Assembly: GCA_000696115.1 (NCBI GenBank)
Contig: JJOH01000008.1
Location: 124,001-188,000 of the forward strand
Direction of reading: 5' to 3'
From: Streptomyces olindensis
GTDB lineage: Bacteria; Actinomycetota; Actinomycetes; Streptomycetales; Streptomycetaceae
Length of the DNA: 64,000 nt
A program made the translations under genes and the position numbers. The notes under the pieces were generated by a model that saw only the letters and a list, made by a program, of their open reading frames with translations, was not told the origin of the DNA and searched no databases. Shown here in pieces: positions 1-11,019 of the stretch. How positions within the stretch are numbered: position 1 is the stretch's first letter; every line of letters begins with the position of its first letter.

Positions 1-263
1 GCTCATCATCGCACTGGCCCCCGAGGCCTCGTGCGGCAGGTCCGCAAGATGCCGTACGACCGGAACGTCACCCTCTGGCCCCAGGCGCCCCCTGATGCGC
101 CGATGTCCACGCCCCCGTATGCGCGGACGCCCGCCCCCACATACACCGATCAGAACCAGCGCGCATCCGCCGTATGGGCGGCGTCACGTCAACTTCACGC
201 TTACATGCGGGCACTGAGGGCAATACGTAACGGTATGTCGAGCCGCGGCCAGGAGGCTGGAGC
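1..263. other. Intergenic or partial region, no confident gene
   Basis: I see no convincing coding frame in the first 263 bases. Short open frames exist on both strands but lack ribosome-binding sites and the strong third-position G/C bias of the neighbours. A minus-strand gene could start near position 10 (ATGATG) and run out of the window. The sequence just before position 264 serves as leader for the next gene, with AGGAGG at 251-256. Confidence 0.4.
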
Positions 264-728
264 ATGAGCATCTGGTGGTCACTCCATCTGCGGCGCGAAG
301 CTGCGAGCGTGCCGCTCGCCCGGCGCCTTCTGATCGGCACGATGGAGACCGCGGGCGTCGATCCGGACATCTCCTACGACCTCTCCGTCGCCCTCAGCGA
401 GGCCTGCGCGAACGCGGTGGAGCACGGCGGGGACACGGGGCGCGGCCCCGGCTCGGAGGCGTACCGGGTCACCGCGTACCTCGACGGCGAGAAGTGCCGG
501 ATCGAGGTCGCCGACGCAGGCCCGGGGTTCCCCGCGGCCTCCGCCGGCCGGTCCCGCCCGCAGATCCGCCCCGCGCACGCCGACGCGGAGCACGGCAGAG
601 GACTGTGCCTCATCGAGGAGCTCGCCGACCACGTCCACATCGGCAACAAGCCGGGCCGGGGCGGAGCCGTGGTGAGCTTCGACAAGGTCCTGAAGTGGCG
701 CGAGGACGCCCCGCTCATGGCGGTCTGA
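264..728 (+). CDS. HATPase-domain regulator (RsbW/anti-sigma-like)
   Basis: A 154-residue single-domain protein of the HATPase_c_2 type, the fold of RsbW/SpoIIAB anti-sigma kinases, which are very numerous in Streptomyces. The N-box is visible as SEACANAVEHG near residues 45-55 and a G1-like VADAGPGF near residue 82, followed by a glycine-rich EHGRGLCLIEEL lid. The ATG start has AGGAGG seven bases upstream. No sigma factor or anti-anti-sigma partner is adjacent, so the target cannot be named. It converges on the glycyl-tRNA synthetase gene, with parS between them. The fold is clear; kinase activity and sigma target are inference. Confidence 0.85.
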   Translation: MSIWWSLHLRREAASVPLARRLLIGTMETAGVDPDISYDLSVALSEACANAVEHGGDTGRGPGSEAYRVTAYLDGEKCRIEVADAGPGFPAASAGRSRPQIRPAHADAEHGRGLCLIEELADHVHIGNKPGRGGAVVSFDKVLKWREDAPLMAV

Positions 729-773
729 GTTCTCGTGGTGACCTTGCCGGTCTGAGTCCCCCTGTGGGGGCGG

Positions 774-789
774 TGTTTCACGTGAAACA
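774..789. promoter_or_regulatory. parS: parS centromere-like ParB-binding site
   Basis: TGTTTCACGTGAAACA is a perfect match to the conserved bacterial parS element bound by ParB. It forms the centre of a 28-bp perfect palindrome (768-795). It sits between two converging genes. Known Streptomyces chromosomes carry about twenty parS copies clustered around oriC, so this site places the window in the origin-proximal core. The outer GGGCGG/CCGCCC arms could also act as a bidirectional terminator. Confidence 0.93.
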
Positions 790-808
790 CCGCCCGTGCC
801 CGTCCGCC

Positions 809-3805
<2,997 letters not shown>

Positions 3806-3954
3806 GGTGATCGCGCCTGTTCCCCGAGTGGCCCGGCAAGGTCGGTCATGATCTCACACGTCAACTACGGCTGACCTGCTGGTTTTTCACGACCCGGCCG
3901 CTCCCGGCGGAACACGGCACGCTCACCCCACCCGACGCACCCCGTGGACGGCAC

Positions 3955-5412
3955 TCAGCCCTGGACGGACGCCATCCAGGCCTCGACCTCGTCCGAACGC
4001 CGCGGCAGCGCGGCACTCAGGTTCCGGTTGCCGTCCTCGGTGACCAGGATGTCGTCCTCGATCCGCACACCGATGCCGCGGTACTCCTCCGGCACGGTCA
4101 GGTCGTCGGCCTGGAAGTACAGCCCCGGCTCGACGGTCAGGCACATCCCCGGCTCCAGCACGCCGTCCACGTAGGTCTCGGTCCGCGCGGCGGCGCAGTC
4201 GTGGACGTCCATGCCCAGCATGTGACCCGTCCCGTGCAGCGTCCATCGCCGCTGGAGACCCAGCTCCAGCACCCGCTCGACCGGGCCCTCGACGAGCCCC
4301 CACTCCACGAGCTTCTCGGCCAGCACCCGCTGCGCGGCGTCGTGGAAGTCCCGGTACTTCGCCCCGGGCTGCACCGCCGCGATCCCGGCCTCCTGGGCCT
4401 CGTACACGGCGTCGTAGATCTTGCGCTGGACCTCGCTGAACCGCCCGTTGACCGGCAGCGTGCGCGTCACGTCGGCCGTGTAGTACGTGTGCGTCTCCAC
4501 ACCCGCGTCGAGCAGCAGCAGGTCGCCGGATCGCACGGGCCCGTCGTTGCGCACCCAGTGCAGCGTGCAGGCGTGCGGGCCGGCCGCAGCGATCGTGCCG
4601 TAGCCGACGTCGTTGCCCTCCACGCGCGCGCGGAGGAAGAACGTGCCCTCGATGTACCGCTCGGAGGTCGCCTGGGCCTTGTCGAGGACCTTCACCACGT
4701 CCTCGAAGCCGCGCACGGTCGAGTCGACCGCCTTCTGCAGCTCGCCGATCTCGAAGTCGTCCTTGACGAGCCGCGCCTCGGAGAGGAAGACCCGCAGCTC
4801 CTCGTCGCGCTCGGCGGTGACCTTGTCGGTCAGCGCGGCCTCGATGCCGGCGTCGTAGCCGCGCACGACCCGCACCGGACCGGTGGCCTCGCGCAGCGCC
4901 CCGGCCAGCTCGCGCACGTCGGAGGCGGGGATGCCGTACAGCTGCTCCGCCTCGGTGAGGGAGTGGCGGCGGCCGACCCACAGCTCGCCCTGGCCGTCCA
5001 GCCAGAACTCGCCGTTCTCACGGTCCGACCGCGGCAGGAGGTAGATCGTCGCCTCGTGGCCGTCGTCCCTGGGCTCCAGGACGAGGACGCCGTCCTCGGT
5101 CTGGTTGCCGGTGAGCCAGGCGTACTCGACGGAGGCCCGGAAGGGGTACTCGGTGTCGTTCGAGCGGGTCTTCAGGTTGCCCGCGGGGATCACCAGGCGC
5201 TCGCCCGGGAAGCGCGCGGACAGCGCGGCCCGGCGGGCGGCGGTCTCGGCGGCCTGGGGGATGGGCCGGAGGTCACGCAGCTCGGTGTCGGCCCAGCCGC
5301 TCTTCATGTTCTCGGCCAGCTCGTCGGACACGCCGGGGTACAGTCCGTTCTTCCGCTGCTTGATCGGCTCTTCGCTCTCGTCCGGGGTCGCCGGTGTGAG
5401 CTCCTCCGCCAC
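3955..5412 (-). CDS. pepP: Xaa-Pro aminopeptidase (M24 family, aminopeptidase P)
   Basis: A 485-residue M24B metallopeptidase that removes an N-terminal residue preceding proline. The AMP-N domain fills the first third (FPGERLVIPAGN, EYPFRAS, DGVLVLEPRDDG). The pita-bread catalytic domain keeps all five metal ligands: Asp in LLLDAGVETH and YYTADVTRTLP, His in LHGTGHMLGMDVHD, Glu in LTVEPGLYF and GVRIEDDILVTEDG. I chose the GTG at 5412 because GAGGAGG lies six bases before it; an in-frame ATG two codons upstream (5418) abuts the Shine-Dalgarno directly. The protein lacks a signal peptide and is probably cytosolic. It is on the same strand as the synthetase but about 150 bp away. Confidence 0.95.
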   Translation of the reverse strand: MAEELTPATPDESEEPIKQRKNGLYPGVSDELAENMKSGWADTELRDLRPIPQAAETAARRAALSARFPGERLVIPAGNLKTRSNDTEYPFRASVEYAWLTGNQTEDGVLVLEPRDDGHEATIYLLPRSDRENGEFWLDGQGELWVGRRHSLTEAEQLYGIPASDVRELAGALREATGPVRVVRGYDAGIEAALTDKVTAERDEELRVFLSEARLVKDDFEIGELQKAVDSTVRGFEDVVKVLDKAQATSERYIEGTFFLRARVEGNDVGYGTIAAAGPHACTLHWVRNDGPVRSGDLLLLDAGVETHTYYTADVTRTLPVNGRFSEVQRKIYDAVYEAQEAGIAAVQPGAKYRDFHDAAQRVLAEKLVEWGLVEGPVERVLELGLQRRWTLHGTGHMLGMDVHDCAAARTETYVDGVLEPGMCLTVEPGLYFQADDLTVPEEYRGIGVRIEDDILVTEDGNRNLSAALPRRSDEVEAWMASVQG

Positions 5413-5494
5413 GGTCATCCTCCTCGATACGGCACTGGACCACCGTCCACTCTACGGCGGAGCGGAAGGGTGCCCGGGCCGATGACGAGGAGCG

Positions 5495-7006
5495 TTACTC
5501 GAAGCGGGCCGCCAGCAGCACGACGTCCTCCGCGCCGTCCGCCGCGTCCAGCCCGTCCGGCAGCACGCTGCGCAGGACGTGGTCGGCGATCGCGCCCGGG
5601 TCGCGGCGCAGCGCCCGGGGCACTCCGGCCGCCGCGGCGTGCAGCCGCGCGAAGGCCCGGTCGGTGGCCTCGCCGGTGCGGTGCAGCAGCCCGTCGGTGT
5701 ACAGCAGGACCGTCTCCCCGGGCTCGGCGAGGATCTCCACGCTGGGCGCCTCCCAGCAGGCGAGCATGCCGAGGGGGGCGGAGACGGACGTCTCCACGAA
5801 CTCCGTGCGGCGCTGTCCGACCAGCAGGGGCGGGCTGTGCCCGGCACCGGCCAGCGTGATCTTGCGGGCGGCCGGTTCGCAGTAGCCGAACAGGGCGGTG
5901 GCCGAGCGGGCCGGCTCGGTCAGCCGCAGCAGCAGCTCCAGGTCGGACAGGACCGCGACCGGGTCCTCCCCCTCCATCACGGCGTACGCCCGCAGGGACG
6001 CCCGCAGCCGCCCCATCGCGGCGACCGCGCTGGGCCCCGCCCCGGTGACCGATCCGACGGCGAGGCCGAGGGCGGCGTCGGGCAGCGGCAGCGCGTCGTA
6101 CCAGTCGCCGCCGCCGCGCGGGCCGGTGCGGTGCCGGGCGGCGAGCTGCACACCGGCCACCCGCGGCAGCCGGGAGGGCAGCAGCTCGTCCGCCATGGTC
6201 GCCATGGACGTGCGCGTGCGTTCCAGCTCCAGGAGCCGGGCCAGGTGCTCGGCGGCGTACCGGGCGTACAGGCCGGCGAGGTGGCGCGGCCGCTCGCCGG
6301 GTTCGGCGGGGTCGTCGTAGAGCCAGACGGCGGCGCCGAGGCGGCCGGCGGTGTCGGTGGACAGGGGGAGGGCGTAGCTGGCGGCGTAGCCGAGCCGGGC
6401 CGCGACCTCGCGGTGGCGGGGGTCGAGCCCCTCCTCGGCGAACAGGTCGGGGTCGGCGATGCCGCCCTCGCCGCCCGGGAGCCCTTCGAGGATCCGGCCG
6501 TAGGAGAGGGCGCTGCGCGGCACCGTCTCGATGTGGCCGAGGTCGGCGCGGGCCAGGCCCAGGCCGATGGTGGTGTCCGGGCCGAGTCCGTCGCCGGGTT
6601 CGAGGACGACGAGGCCGCGCCGGGCGCCGACCAGGGCGGCGCCGGCCCGCAGCAGTTCCTGTAGGGCCTCGTCGAGCACGGCCGTGCGGGCCAGGCGTTC
6701 GGTCAGCTCATGGAGGGTGGTGAGGTCGGAGACCCAGCCGGCGAGACGATCCTGGAGAACCGCGCCGGGCGGGGCCGGTGGGTTTGCGGGGGCGGCCGGG
6801 GCTGTACCCGCGACGGGCGCGACAGTGTGTGCGGGAGCCGGGACCGTTGAATCGATTCCGGCCACTTTCGGAGGGTGCGGGGCGTTCATGGCGTCCGGCC
6901 TTCCGACCGGCGCGTACTGCTCCAAAGCATCGCAAACCCCCATGTCATTCTGCGCCGCTAGCAGTGTCTCCACATGTACACGCACTCGTGAGGAGATGTC
7001 CAGCAT
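5495..7006 (-). CDS. SpoIIE/RsbU-type PP2C phosphatase with GAF domain
   Basis: About 503 residues: a variable Ala/Pro-rich N-terminus, a GAF-like sensor region (VLDEALQELLRAGAALVGARRG onward, roughly residues 110-270), then a PP2C-type SpoIIE phosphatase domain. Catalytic-domain marks include GGGDWYDALPLPD and VGSVTGAGPSAVAAMGRLR, where the usual VGDVxGHG has Ser-Val and Ala substitutions, plus LYTDGLLHRTGE and a C-terminal AEDVVLLAARFE. Such proteins dephosphorylate anti-anti-sigma proteins in partner-switching cascades. Start is uncertain: MLDISSRVRVHVETLL (7006) looks like the family start, while an ATG at 6888 has a better GGAAGG. The substitution in the metal-site glycine/aspartate motif may reduce activity. 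Confidence 0.88.
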   Translation of the reverse strand: MLDISSRVRVHVETLLAAQNDMGVCDALEQYAPVGRPDAMNAPHPPKVAGIDSTVPAPAHTVAPVAGTAPAAPANPPAPPGAVLQDRLAGWVSDLTTLHELTERLARTAVLDEALQELLRAGAALVGARRGLVVLEPGDGLGPDTTIGLGLARADLGHIETVPRSALSYGRILEGLPGGEGGIADPDLFAEEGLDPRHREVAARLGYAASYALPLSTDTAGRLGAAVWLYDDPAEPGERPRHLAGLYARYAAEHLARLLELERTRTSMATMADELLPSRLPRVAGVQLAARHRTGPRGGGDWYDALPLPDAALGLAVGSVTGAGPSAVAAMGRLRASLRAYAVMEGEDPVAVLSDLELLLRLTEPARSATALFGYCEPAARKITLAGAGHSPPLLVGQRRTEFVETSVSAPLGMLACWEAPSVEILAEPGETVLLYTDGLLHRTGEATDRAFARLHAAAAGVPRALRRDPGAIADHVLRSVLPDGLDAADGAEDVVLLAARFE

Positions 7007-7508
7007 TGTCCAGCCGGGATTCCTGGTGTCCGTGAGGTCTGAGGGAAGAACTCTCCTTCCTCTTGCGGAAATGCAAAGTTGGCTTAAAACTGCCGCAGGT
7101 GACGGCTTATTGCGGTCGACTGGGCTTGCTCGACGGAGCGTCACAGCGGTCGTGATGGGTACGTACTCGGTAAAGGCCAGGGGTGGTTGGGAACCACCCG
7201 GAACCTGGTGACGGAACCGGGCGTCCTATCCACCGACGACCGTGCCCCATCCTCCCGTGGCGGAGGCGGAGAGAAATACGCGCGACGGCAAACGCCATAC
7301 TTCGCCACCCCTACGCCACGCCCGTGCTTTTGATACACGCAGTATGGGCGGGACGGCCGCGGAGGCAGCCCTTGCTCGACCCATAGGGGTTCCCCTTGCT
7401 TCAAGCAGGGGTGTGATGCGCCAACAGGTACGCACAGTGAAGTGATCGACACATGTTGTGATGTGGACCACGGTGTTGCCAGGCGTGCAACGGAAAGGAC
7501 GAGCGCTC
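7007..7508. other. Divergent intergenic region with inverted repeats
   Basis: About 500 bp between two divergent genes. It holds a perfect 8-bp inverted repeat with a 3-nt loop (GGGTGGTT 7181-7188, AACCACCC 7192-7199), which may be an operator. A second imperfect hairpin, CCCCTTGCTT...AAGCAGGGG (7392-7411), lies nearer the rightward gene. Local A/T content is higher than in coding DNA around 7060-7110 and 7270-7340. No credible coding frame is present. Confidence 0.55.
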
Positions 7509-8174
7509 ATGCGCGAGATCCCTGGAAGGCGACGCAGGCTCCTGTTCCAGCGCAGTGACGGGAGGCCTGAGCTGATCGGCGCGGCCCTGACCTACGCGAC
7601 GGAATGGCAGTGGCCCGTACTCCCGGGCGTGGCGGCGGACCCGCAGGGGCACTCCCGCTGCAGCTGCCCCGACCCCGACTGCACGGTGCCCGGCGCGCAC
7701 CCCTTCGACCCCGGCCTGCTCGCGGCCACCACCGACGAACGCATGGTCCGCTGGTGGTGGAGCAACCGGCCGACGGCGCCGATCGTCCTGGCCACCGGCG
7801 GCAAGGCCCCCTGCGCGGTCTCCCTGCCGGCCCTGCCCGCCGCCCGCGCCCTCGAAGCGCTCGACCGCGCGGGCATGCGGCTCGGCCCGGTCGTCGCCTC
7901 GCCCACGCGCTGGGCGATCCTCGTGAAGCCGTACTCCATGGAGCAGCTCGGCGAACTGCTCTACGCCAAGGACTTCGTGCCCGGCTCCCTCCGCTTCCAC
8001 AGTGAGGGCGGTTACCTGGCCCTGCCGCCGTCCGGGACGGGCCAGGGCGAGATCCGCTGGGAGCGGGCGCCGCTGCCTGGCTCGGCCTCGCCGTGGGTGC
8101 CCGATGTCGAGGCCGTGGTGGACGCCGTGGTCGAGGCCCTCACTCGTACGGGTGTGAGCGCGCCCGAGTTCTAG
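7509..8174 (+). CDS. Prim-pol-like (bifunctional primase/polymerase N-terminal) protein, degenerate
   Basis: A 221-residue protein resembling the N-terminal domain of bifunctional DNA primase/polymerases. It shares the general layout (GAALTYATEWQWPVLPG at 24-40, a cysteine pair CSCPDPDC, VPGAHPFDPGLLAATTDERMVRWWW, FHSEGGYLALPPS). I cannot find the acidic DxD catalytic motif seen in the two complete homologues of this window (23888-24754 and 45107-45970), so it is probably not an active primase. ATG at 7509 is preceded by GGAAAGGA. It appears to be a conserved Streptomyces core gene; the true role is unknown. Confidence 0.8.
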   Translation: MREIPGRRRRLLFQRSDGRPELIGAALTYATEWQWPVLPGVAADPQGHSRCSCPDPDCTVPGAHPFDPGLLAATTDERMVRWWWSNRPTAPIVLATGGKAPCAVSLPALPAARALEALDRAGMRLGPVVASPTRWAILVKPYSMEQLGELLYAKDFVPGSLRFHSEGGYLALPPSGTGQGEIRWERAPLPGSASPWVPDVEAVVDAVVEALTRTGVSAPEF

Positions 8175-8229
8175 GATGCTCGGGCGCGCCGAGCCCCGCG
8201 CTCGCCCCGGCGCGTTAAGTTCCGGGGCC

Positions 8230-8829
8230 ATGCCGCGTCATGCCCGGGGGCGCGCCCGGGATCCCCGGAAGGCCCGACTGCTCGCCCTCATGGGCGTCAT
8301 CGCGGCGTGCGCGGTCGCACTGCCGCTGGCGGTGGCGTCGGCGGGGTCCGAGACATCCATGGGAAGCAAGAGAACAGCGGGGTCCGTAGGATCCGTGGGC
8401 GGTGCCGGGGCGCGTACCTCCCCCTCCGGCGCCGTCCGGCGTCCCCCTCCGGGCGCTGACGACAAGAAACCCTCCGTCGTGGCCGCCGCGGTGCGCTGCG
8501 GTCCCGAACTCTCCTCCGCCGACGGCATCGAGGCGCAGACCTGTGTGGTGACGCAGGGTGCCGTCACCTGGGCGCGGACCTACTACCGCAATGCGACCGG
8601 AGAGGCGCTGGACGCCGTACTGAGCCTGATGGGGCCCGGCGACCGGACCGTGCGGATGACCTGCGCGGTGGGCGCCGGGGACGAGCCGGGGGCCTGCGAG
8701 ACGCCCCGGGAACCCACGCGGGGGGATCTGGCGGCCTACACGGCGGTCGCGGAGTTCGCCCGGCGGGGCGGACGAGGGCCGCTGCTGCTGCGCTCGGGAA
8801 GCAACTCGCCTGTCTGGACGGTCAGTTGA
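8230..8829 (+). CDS. Secreted or membrane-anchored hypothetical protein
   Basis: About 199 residues. A basic N-terminus (MPRHARGRARDPRKARL) is followed by one hydrophobic segment (ALMGVIAACAVALPLAVASA, about 20-39), then a Gly/Ser/Pro-rich spacer and a C-terminal globular part with conserved-looking cysteines (VRCGPELS, TCVVTQG, TCAVG, ACETP). The layout is that of an exported or type-II membrane protein; the four cysteines could form two disulfides outside the cell. The Shine-Dalgarno before 8230 is weak. It starts 55 bp after the prim-pol-like gene and may be cotranscribed. Family not recognised. Confidence 0.7.
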   Translation: MPRHARGRARDPRKARLLALMGVIAACAVALPLAVASAGSETSMGSKRTAGSVGSVGGAGARTSPSGAVRRPPPGADDKKPSVVAAAVRCGPELSSADGIEAQTCVVTQGAVTWARTYYRNATGEALDAVLSLMGPGDRTVRMTCAVGAGDEPGACETPREPTRGDLAAYTAVAEFARRGGRGPLLLRSGSNSPVWTVS

Positions 8830-8859
8830 CGAGCGGGTGCGCTGTGTGAGGTCGGGCGC

Positions 8860-8932
8860 GCATGGAAAGACCCGGTTGCTGGCGACGGGGGATGCACCAG
8901 CAACCGGGCTACAGGAACGGTAACAAGAGATC
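8860..8932 (-). ncRNA. Candidate small RNA or terminator with C-rich loop, copy 1
   Basis: Read on the minus strand, this segment contains CTTGTTACCGTT, then a 12-bp perfect stem (8897-8908 with 8871-8882) capped by TGCATCCCCCGTCG, followed by a short T-rich TCTTT. The same arrangement, with the identical 14-nt loop and the same CTTGTTACC element at similar distance, recurs on the plus strand at 21690-21758. It lies downstream of the DUF5926 gene and antisense-adjacent to the end of the exported protein gene. Two copies with a conserved loop but compensating stem changes argue for a structured RNA. Function unknown. Confidence 0.55.
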
Positions 8933-9071
8933 GGCGGTTCGCAAATTCGATCTCGCCTTTCCAGTCACCGACTGGCTTGTCCCTGCCGGGAGTTGTGGAT
9001 TTCCGGGCACGGGGATCCGGCCCGGCCGGCCCGGCCGGTGGATCGGCCGGTCCGGAACCCCGGGTGAGCCG

Positions 9072-10061
9072 TCAGCTCAGCGTGACCTGCCGGTTGGTGA
9101 GGCCGCCCCGCGCCCGGCGCTCCTCCGCCGTGAGCGGCGCGTCCGTCGCCAGGGCGGCGGCGAGGCGCTCGGCGAACTCCGCCGCCGGCTTCTCCACGTC
9201 CTCGGCCGAGACCCCGCTGGGCAGGTCCCACACCGGCACCGTGAGCCCGTGAGCGCGGAAGGAGCCGACCAGGCGCGTGCCCTCGCCGAGGCTGGAGCGG
9301 CCCGCGGCGTGCAGCCGGGCGAGAGCGTCCAGAAGCTGCTCCTCGGGGTGCGGCATCACCCACCGCAGATGGTTCTTCTCCGGCGTCTCGCACCAGTACG
9401 CGGCGTCCACGCCCTGGAGCTTGACGGTCGGGATGGCCGCGGCGTTGGCCCGCTCCAGGGAGGCGGCCACCTCCGGAGTGGCGTTCTCCGCGTCCGGGAC
9501 CCAGAACTCGAAGCCGCTGTGCACTTCTGGCTCGAAGGCGCCCTCCGGGTCGAGCAGGTCCTGCAGCCGCGGGCTGTCGGCCGGGGCGCGGCGGCCCTGC
9601 ACGGGTGTGCCCGGCTCGGCTTCGAGGGCGCGCCGGAGGGTGTCGGCGAGGTCGCGGCTGATGTCGCCCGACGAGGTGTCGTTCTGCAGGCCGAGCAGGA
9701 CCGAGCCGTCGTCGCGGCGCAGGGCGGGCCAGGCCATCGGCAGGACCGTGGCCAGCGTGACCGCGGGGACGCCTTCCGGCAGGCCGTCCTTGAGGGTCAG
9801 CTCGACCGTGGCCGCCGGCACCAGCTCGCGCAGGGCCACCCAGTCGCACTCGCCGGGCAGGCCCTCGAAGGGGCGGTGCACCAGCTCGGTCGCGGCGTGG
9901 GAGGCGGCCCGGCCGTGGCAGGCCTTGTAGCGGCGGCCGCTGCCGCAGGGGCAGGGCTCGCGGGCACCGACGACGGGAACGGCTCCGTCAGCGCCTGCGG
10001 CGCGGGCCCCGGCCGTGGTCTGCGGGCGCTTGGCCTTCGTCTGGGGTCGCTTCTTGGCCAT
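9072..10061 (-). CDS. DUF5926 family protein with SEC-C motif
   Basis: A 329-residue protein. The Lys/Arg/Gln-rich start (MAKKRPQTKAKRPQTT) leads to a SEC-C zinc-binding motif PCPCGSGRRYKACHG at residues 36-50, the same C-x-C-(x)8-C-H arrangement found at the C-terminus of SecA. The rest matches the actinobacterial DUF5926 family as I recall it. SEC-C domains bind zinc and often mediate contacts with ribosomes or chaperones, but the role of this family is not known. Start ATG 10061 has GGGAG nine bases upstream. A perfect DnaA box lies 75 bp upstream. Confidence 0.85.
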   Translation of the reverse strand: MAKKRPQTKAKRPQTTAGARAAGADGAVPVVGAREPCPCGSGRRYKACHGRAASHAATELVHRPFEGLPGECDWVALRELVPAATVELTLKDGLPEGVPAVTLATVLPMAWPALRRDDGSVLLGLQNDTSSGDISRDLADTLRRALEAEPGTPVQGRRAPADSPRLQDLLDPEGAFEPEVHSGFEFWVPDAENATPEVAASLERANAAAIPTVKLQGVDAAYWCETPEKNHLRWVMPHPEEQLLDALARLHAAGRSSLGEGTRLVGSFRAHGLTVPVWDLPSGVSAEDVEKPAAEFAERLAAALATDAPLTAEERRARGGLTNRQVTLS

Positions 10062-10135
10062 CGGTGGGTCTCCCGGTTACGGCTCGTCTCGTACGGTCGC
10101 GAGCCTAGCCGTTCGTGCCCCGGGCGACGGGGTTC

Positions 10136-10144
10136 TGTGGACAA
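10136..10144 (-). promoter_or_regulatory. Perfect DnaA box
   Basis: TGTGGACAA is the reverse complement of the strong Streptomyces DnaA box TTGTCCACA. It is isolated, in the intergenic region between the DUF5926 gene and the HATPase regulator. A single box could arise by chance, but it is intergenic in a GC-rich genome where the motif is uncommon. Confidence 0.5.
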
Positions 10145-10154
10145 CCCCAGGTGC

Positions 10155-10208
10155 GTCGCGGCGTATCGCGCCTCAGTCCATGTCGCGGCGTATTGCGCCT
10201 CAGTCCAT
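10155..10208 (-). repeat. 27-bp tandem duplication covering a stop codon
   Basis: Two adjacent 27-bp units (10155-10181 and 10182-10208) differ at one base. On the minus strand each unit encodes Met-Asp-stop, so the end of the HATPase gene (stop at 10200-10202) is duplicated just downstream. It is a recent local duplication that leaves the protein unchanged. Confidence 0.85.
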
Positions 10209-10751
10209 GTCGTCGAAGGCGTCCGCGAAGTCGAGTCCGGGTATCTGGGAGACCGCCGGGGCGGTGACGCGCGTCGCGAAGTCGTCGCGGCGGTGGCCGG
10301 CGTCCGGGTCGTACACGTCGTCGTGGACGACGACCCAGACCGTGACCTCGCCGCGGATGTCGTCCCGGACGCCCCAGTCGTCGGCGAGCGCGGTGATGAT
10401 GTTCAGCCCGCGGCCGCCGTGTGCCGTCACCGAGGGGGTCGCCGGGGCGGGGCGGGTCGGGCCGCCGCCGTCCGTGACCTCGACGATGAGCCGGCCGGCC
10501 GGGTCCACGCGCCACGCGGCGCGGACGTCGCCGTCACCGGAGAGGGCGTCGCCCAGGGGCCTGCCGTGTTTGCACGCGTTGCTCAAGAGTTCGGAAAGGA
10601 TCAGTACGGCGTCGTCGATGACCGATTCCGCTACACCGCCTCTGCGCAACTGCGCACGCATCCGGTGTCTCGCTTCCCCCACGCCCGCAGGGCCATGGGG
10701 TACGGCCATGCTCGACGACGTGGGCACCTCCTGTGCCACCACCAACGCCAC
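10200..10751 (-). CDS. HATPase-domain regulator (anti-sigma-like)
   Basis: A 183-residue protein with an RsbW-type HATPase_c fold: N-box LSELLSNACKHG, G1-like EVTDGGGPTRP, and a G2-like HGGRGLNIITALADDWG. I start it at the GTG at 10751 because AAGGAGGT lies seven bases upstream; longer in-frame extensions have no ribosome-binding site. C-terminal tail of about 40 Asp-rich residues (DDVYDPDAGHRRDD...FDDMD). Probably a partner-switching regulator; partner unknown. The 3' end overlaps a 27-bp tandem duplication. Confidence 0.85.
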   Translation of the reverse strand: MALVVAQEVPTSSSMAVPHGPAGVGEARHRMRAQLRRGGVAESVIDDAVLILSELLSNACKHGRPLGDALSGDGDVRAAWRVDPAGRLIVEVTDGGGPTRPAPATPSVTAHGGRGLNIITALADDWGVRDDIRGEVTVWVVVHDDVYDPDAGHRRDDFATRVTAPAVSQIPGLDFADAFDDMD

Positions 10752-11019
10752 CCCCGAGACCTCCTTCGCCCCACGCCACGGTGTGGATGCCCCATTGGCC
10801 TGTACCGGAAACCGGCCAATCCATCTCCGGCGACGCATTCACCACGACCGGATACGGAACGAACGCGCCGGAGCACTCCCTGTGATCATGTGGCTGGATT
10901 TCTTCGGTGTGGCCGAGACCGGAGGATCCCGTCTGGCGCGGGTGCGGGTCAAGAGGTGTGCACGGGTCTGGTGGGACTTGTGTGATTCACGCCCGGAGTG
11001 GGCGGGGCCCGACTCGGGG

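Noticed and set aside
3806..3954. T-box riboswitch for the glycyl-tRNA synthetase
   Set aside because: The leader before ATG 3805 is short and I found neither a specifier loop nor the conserved T-box sequence.
8860..8932. Known 6C small RNA
   Set aside because: The loop has five consecutive C and only one such hairpin is seen, whereas the 6C family has two hairpins with six or more C. I kept it as an unassigned motif.
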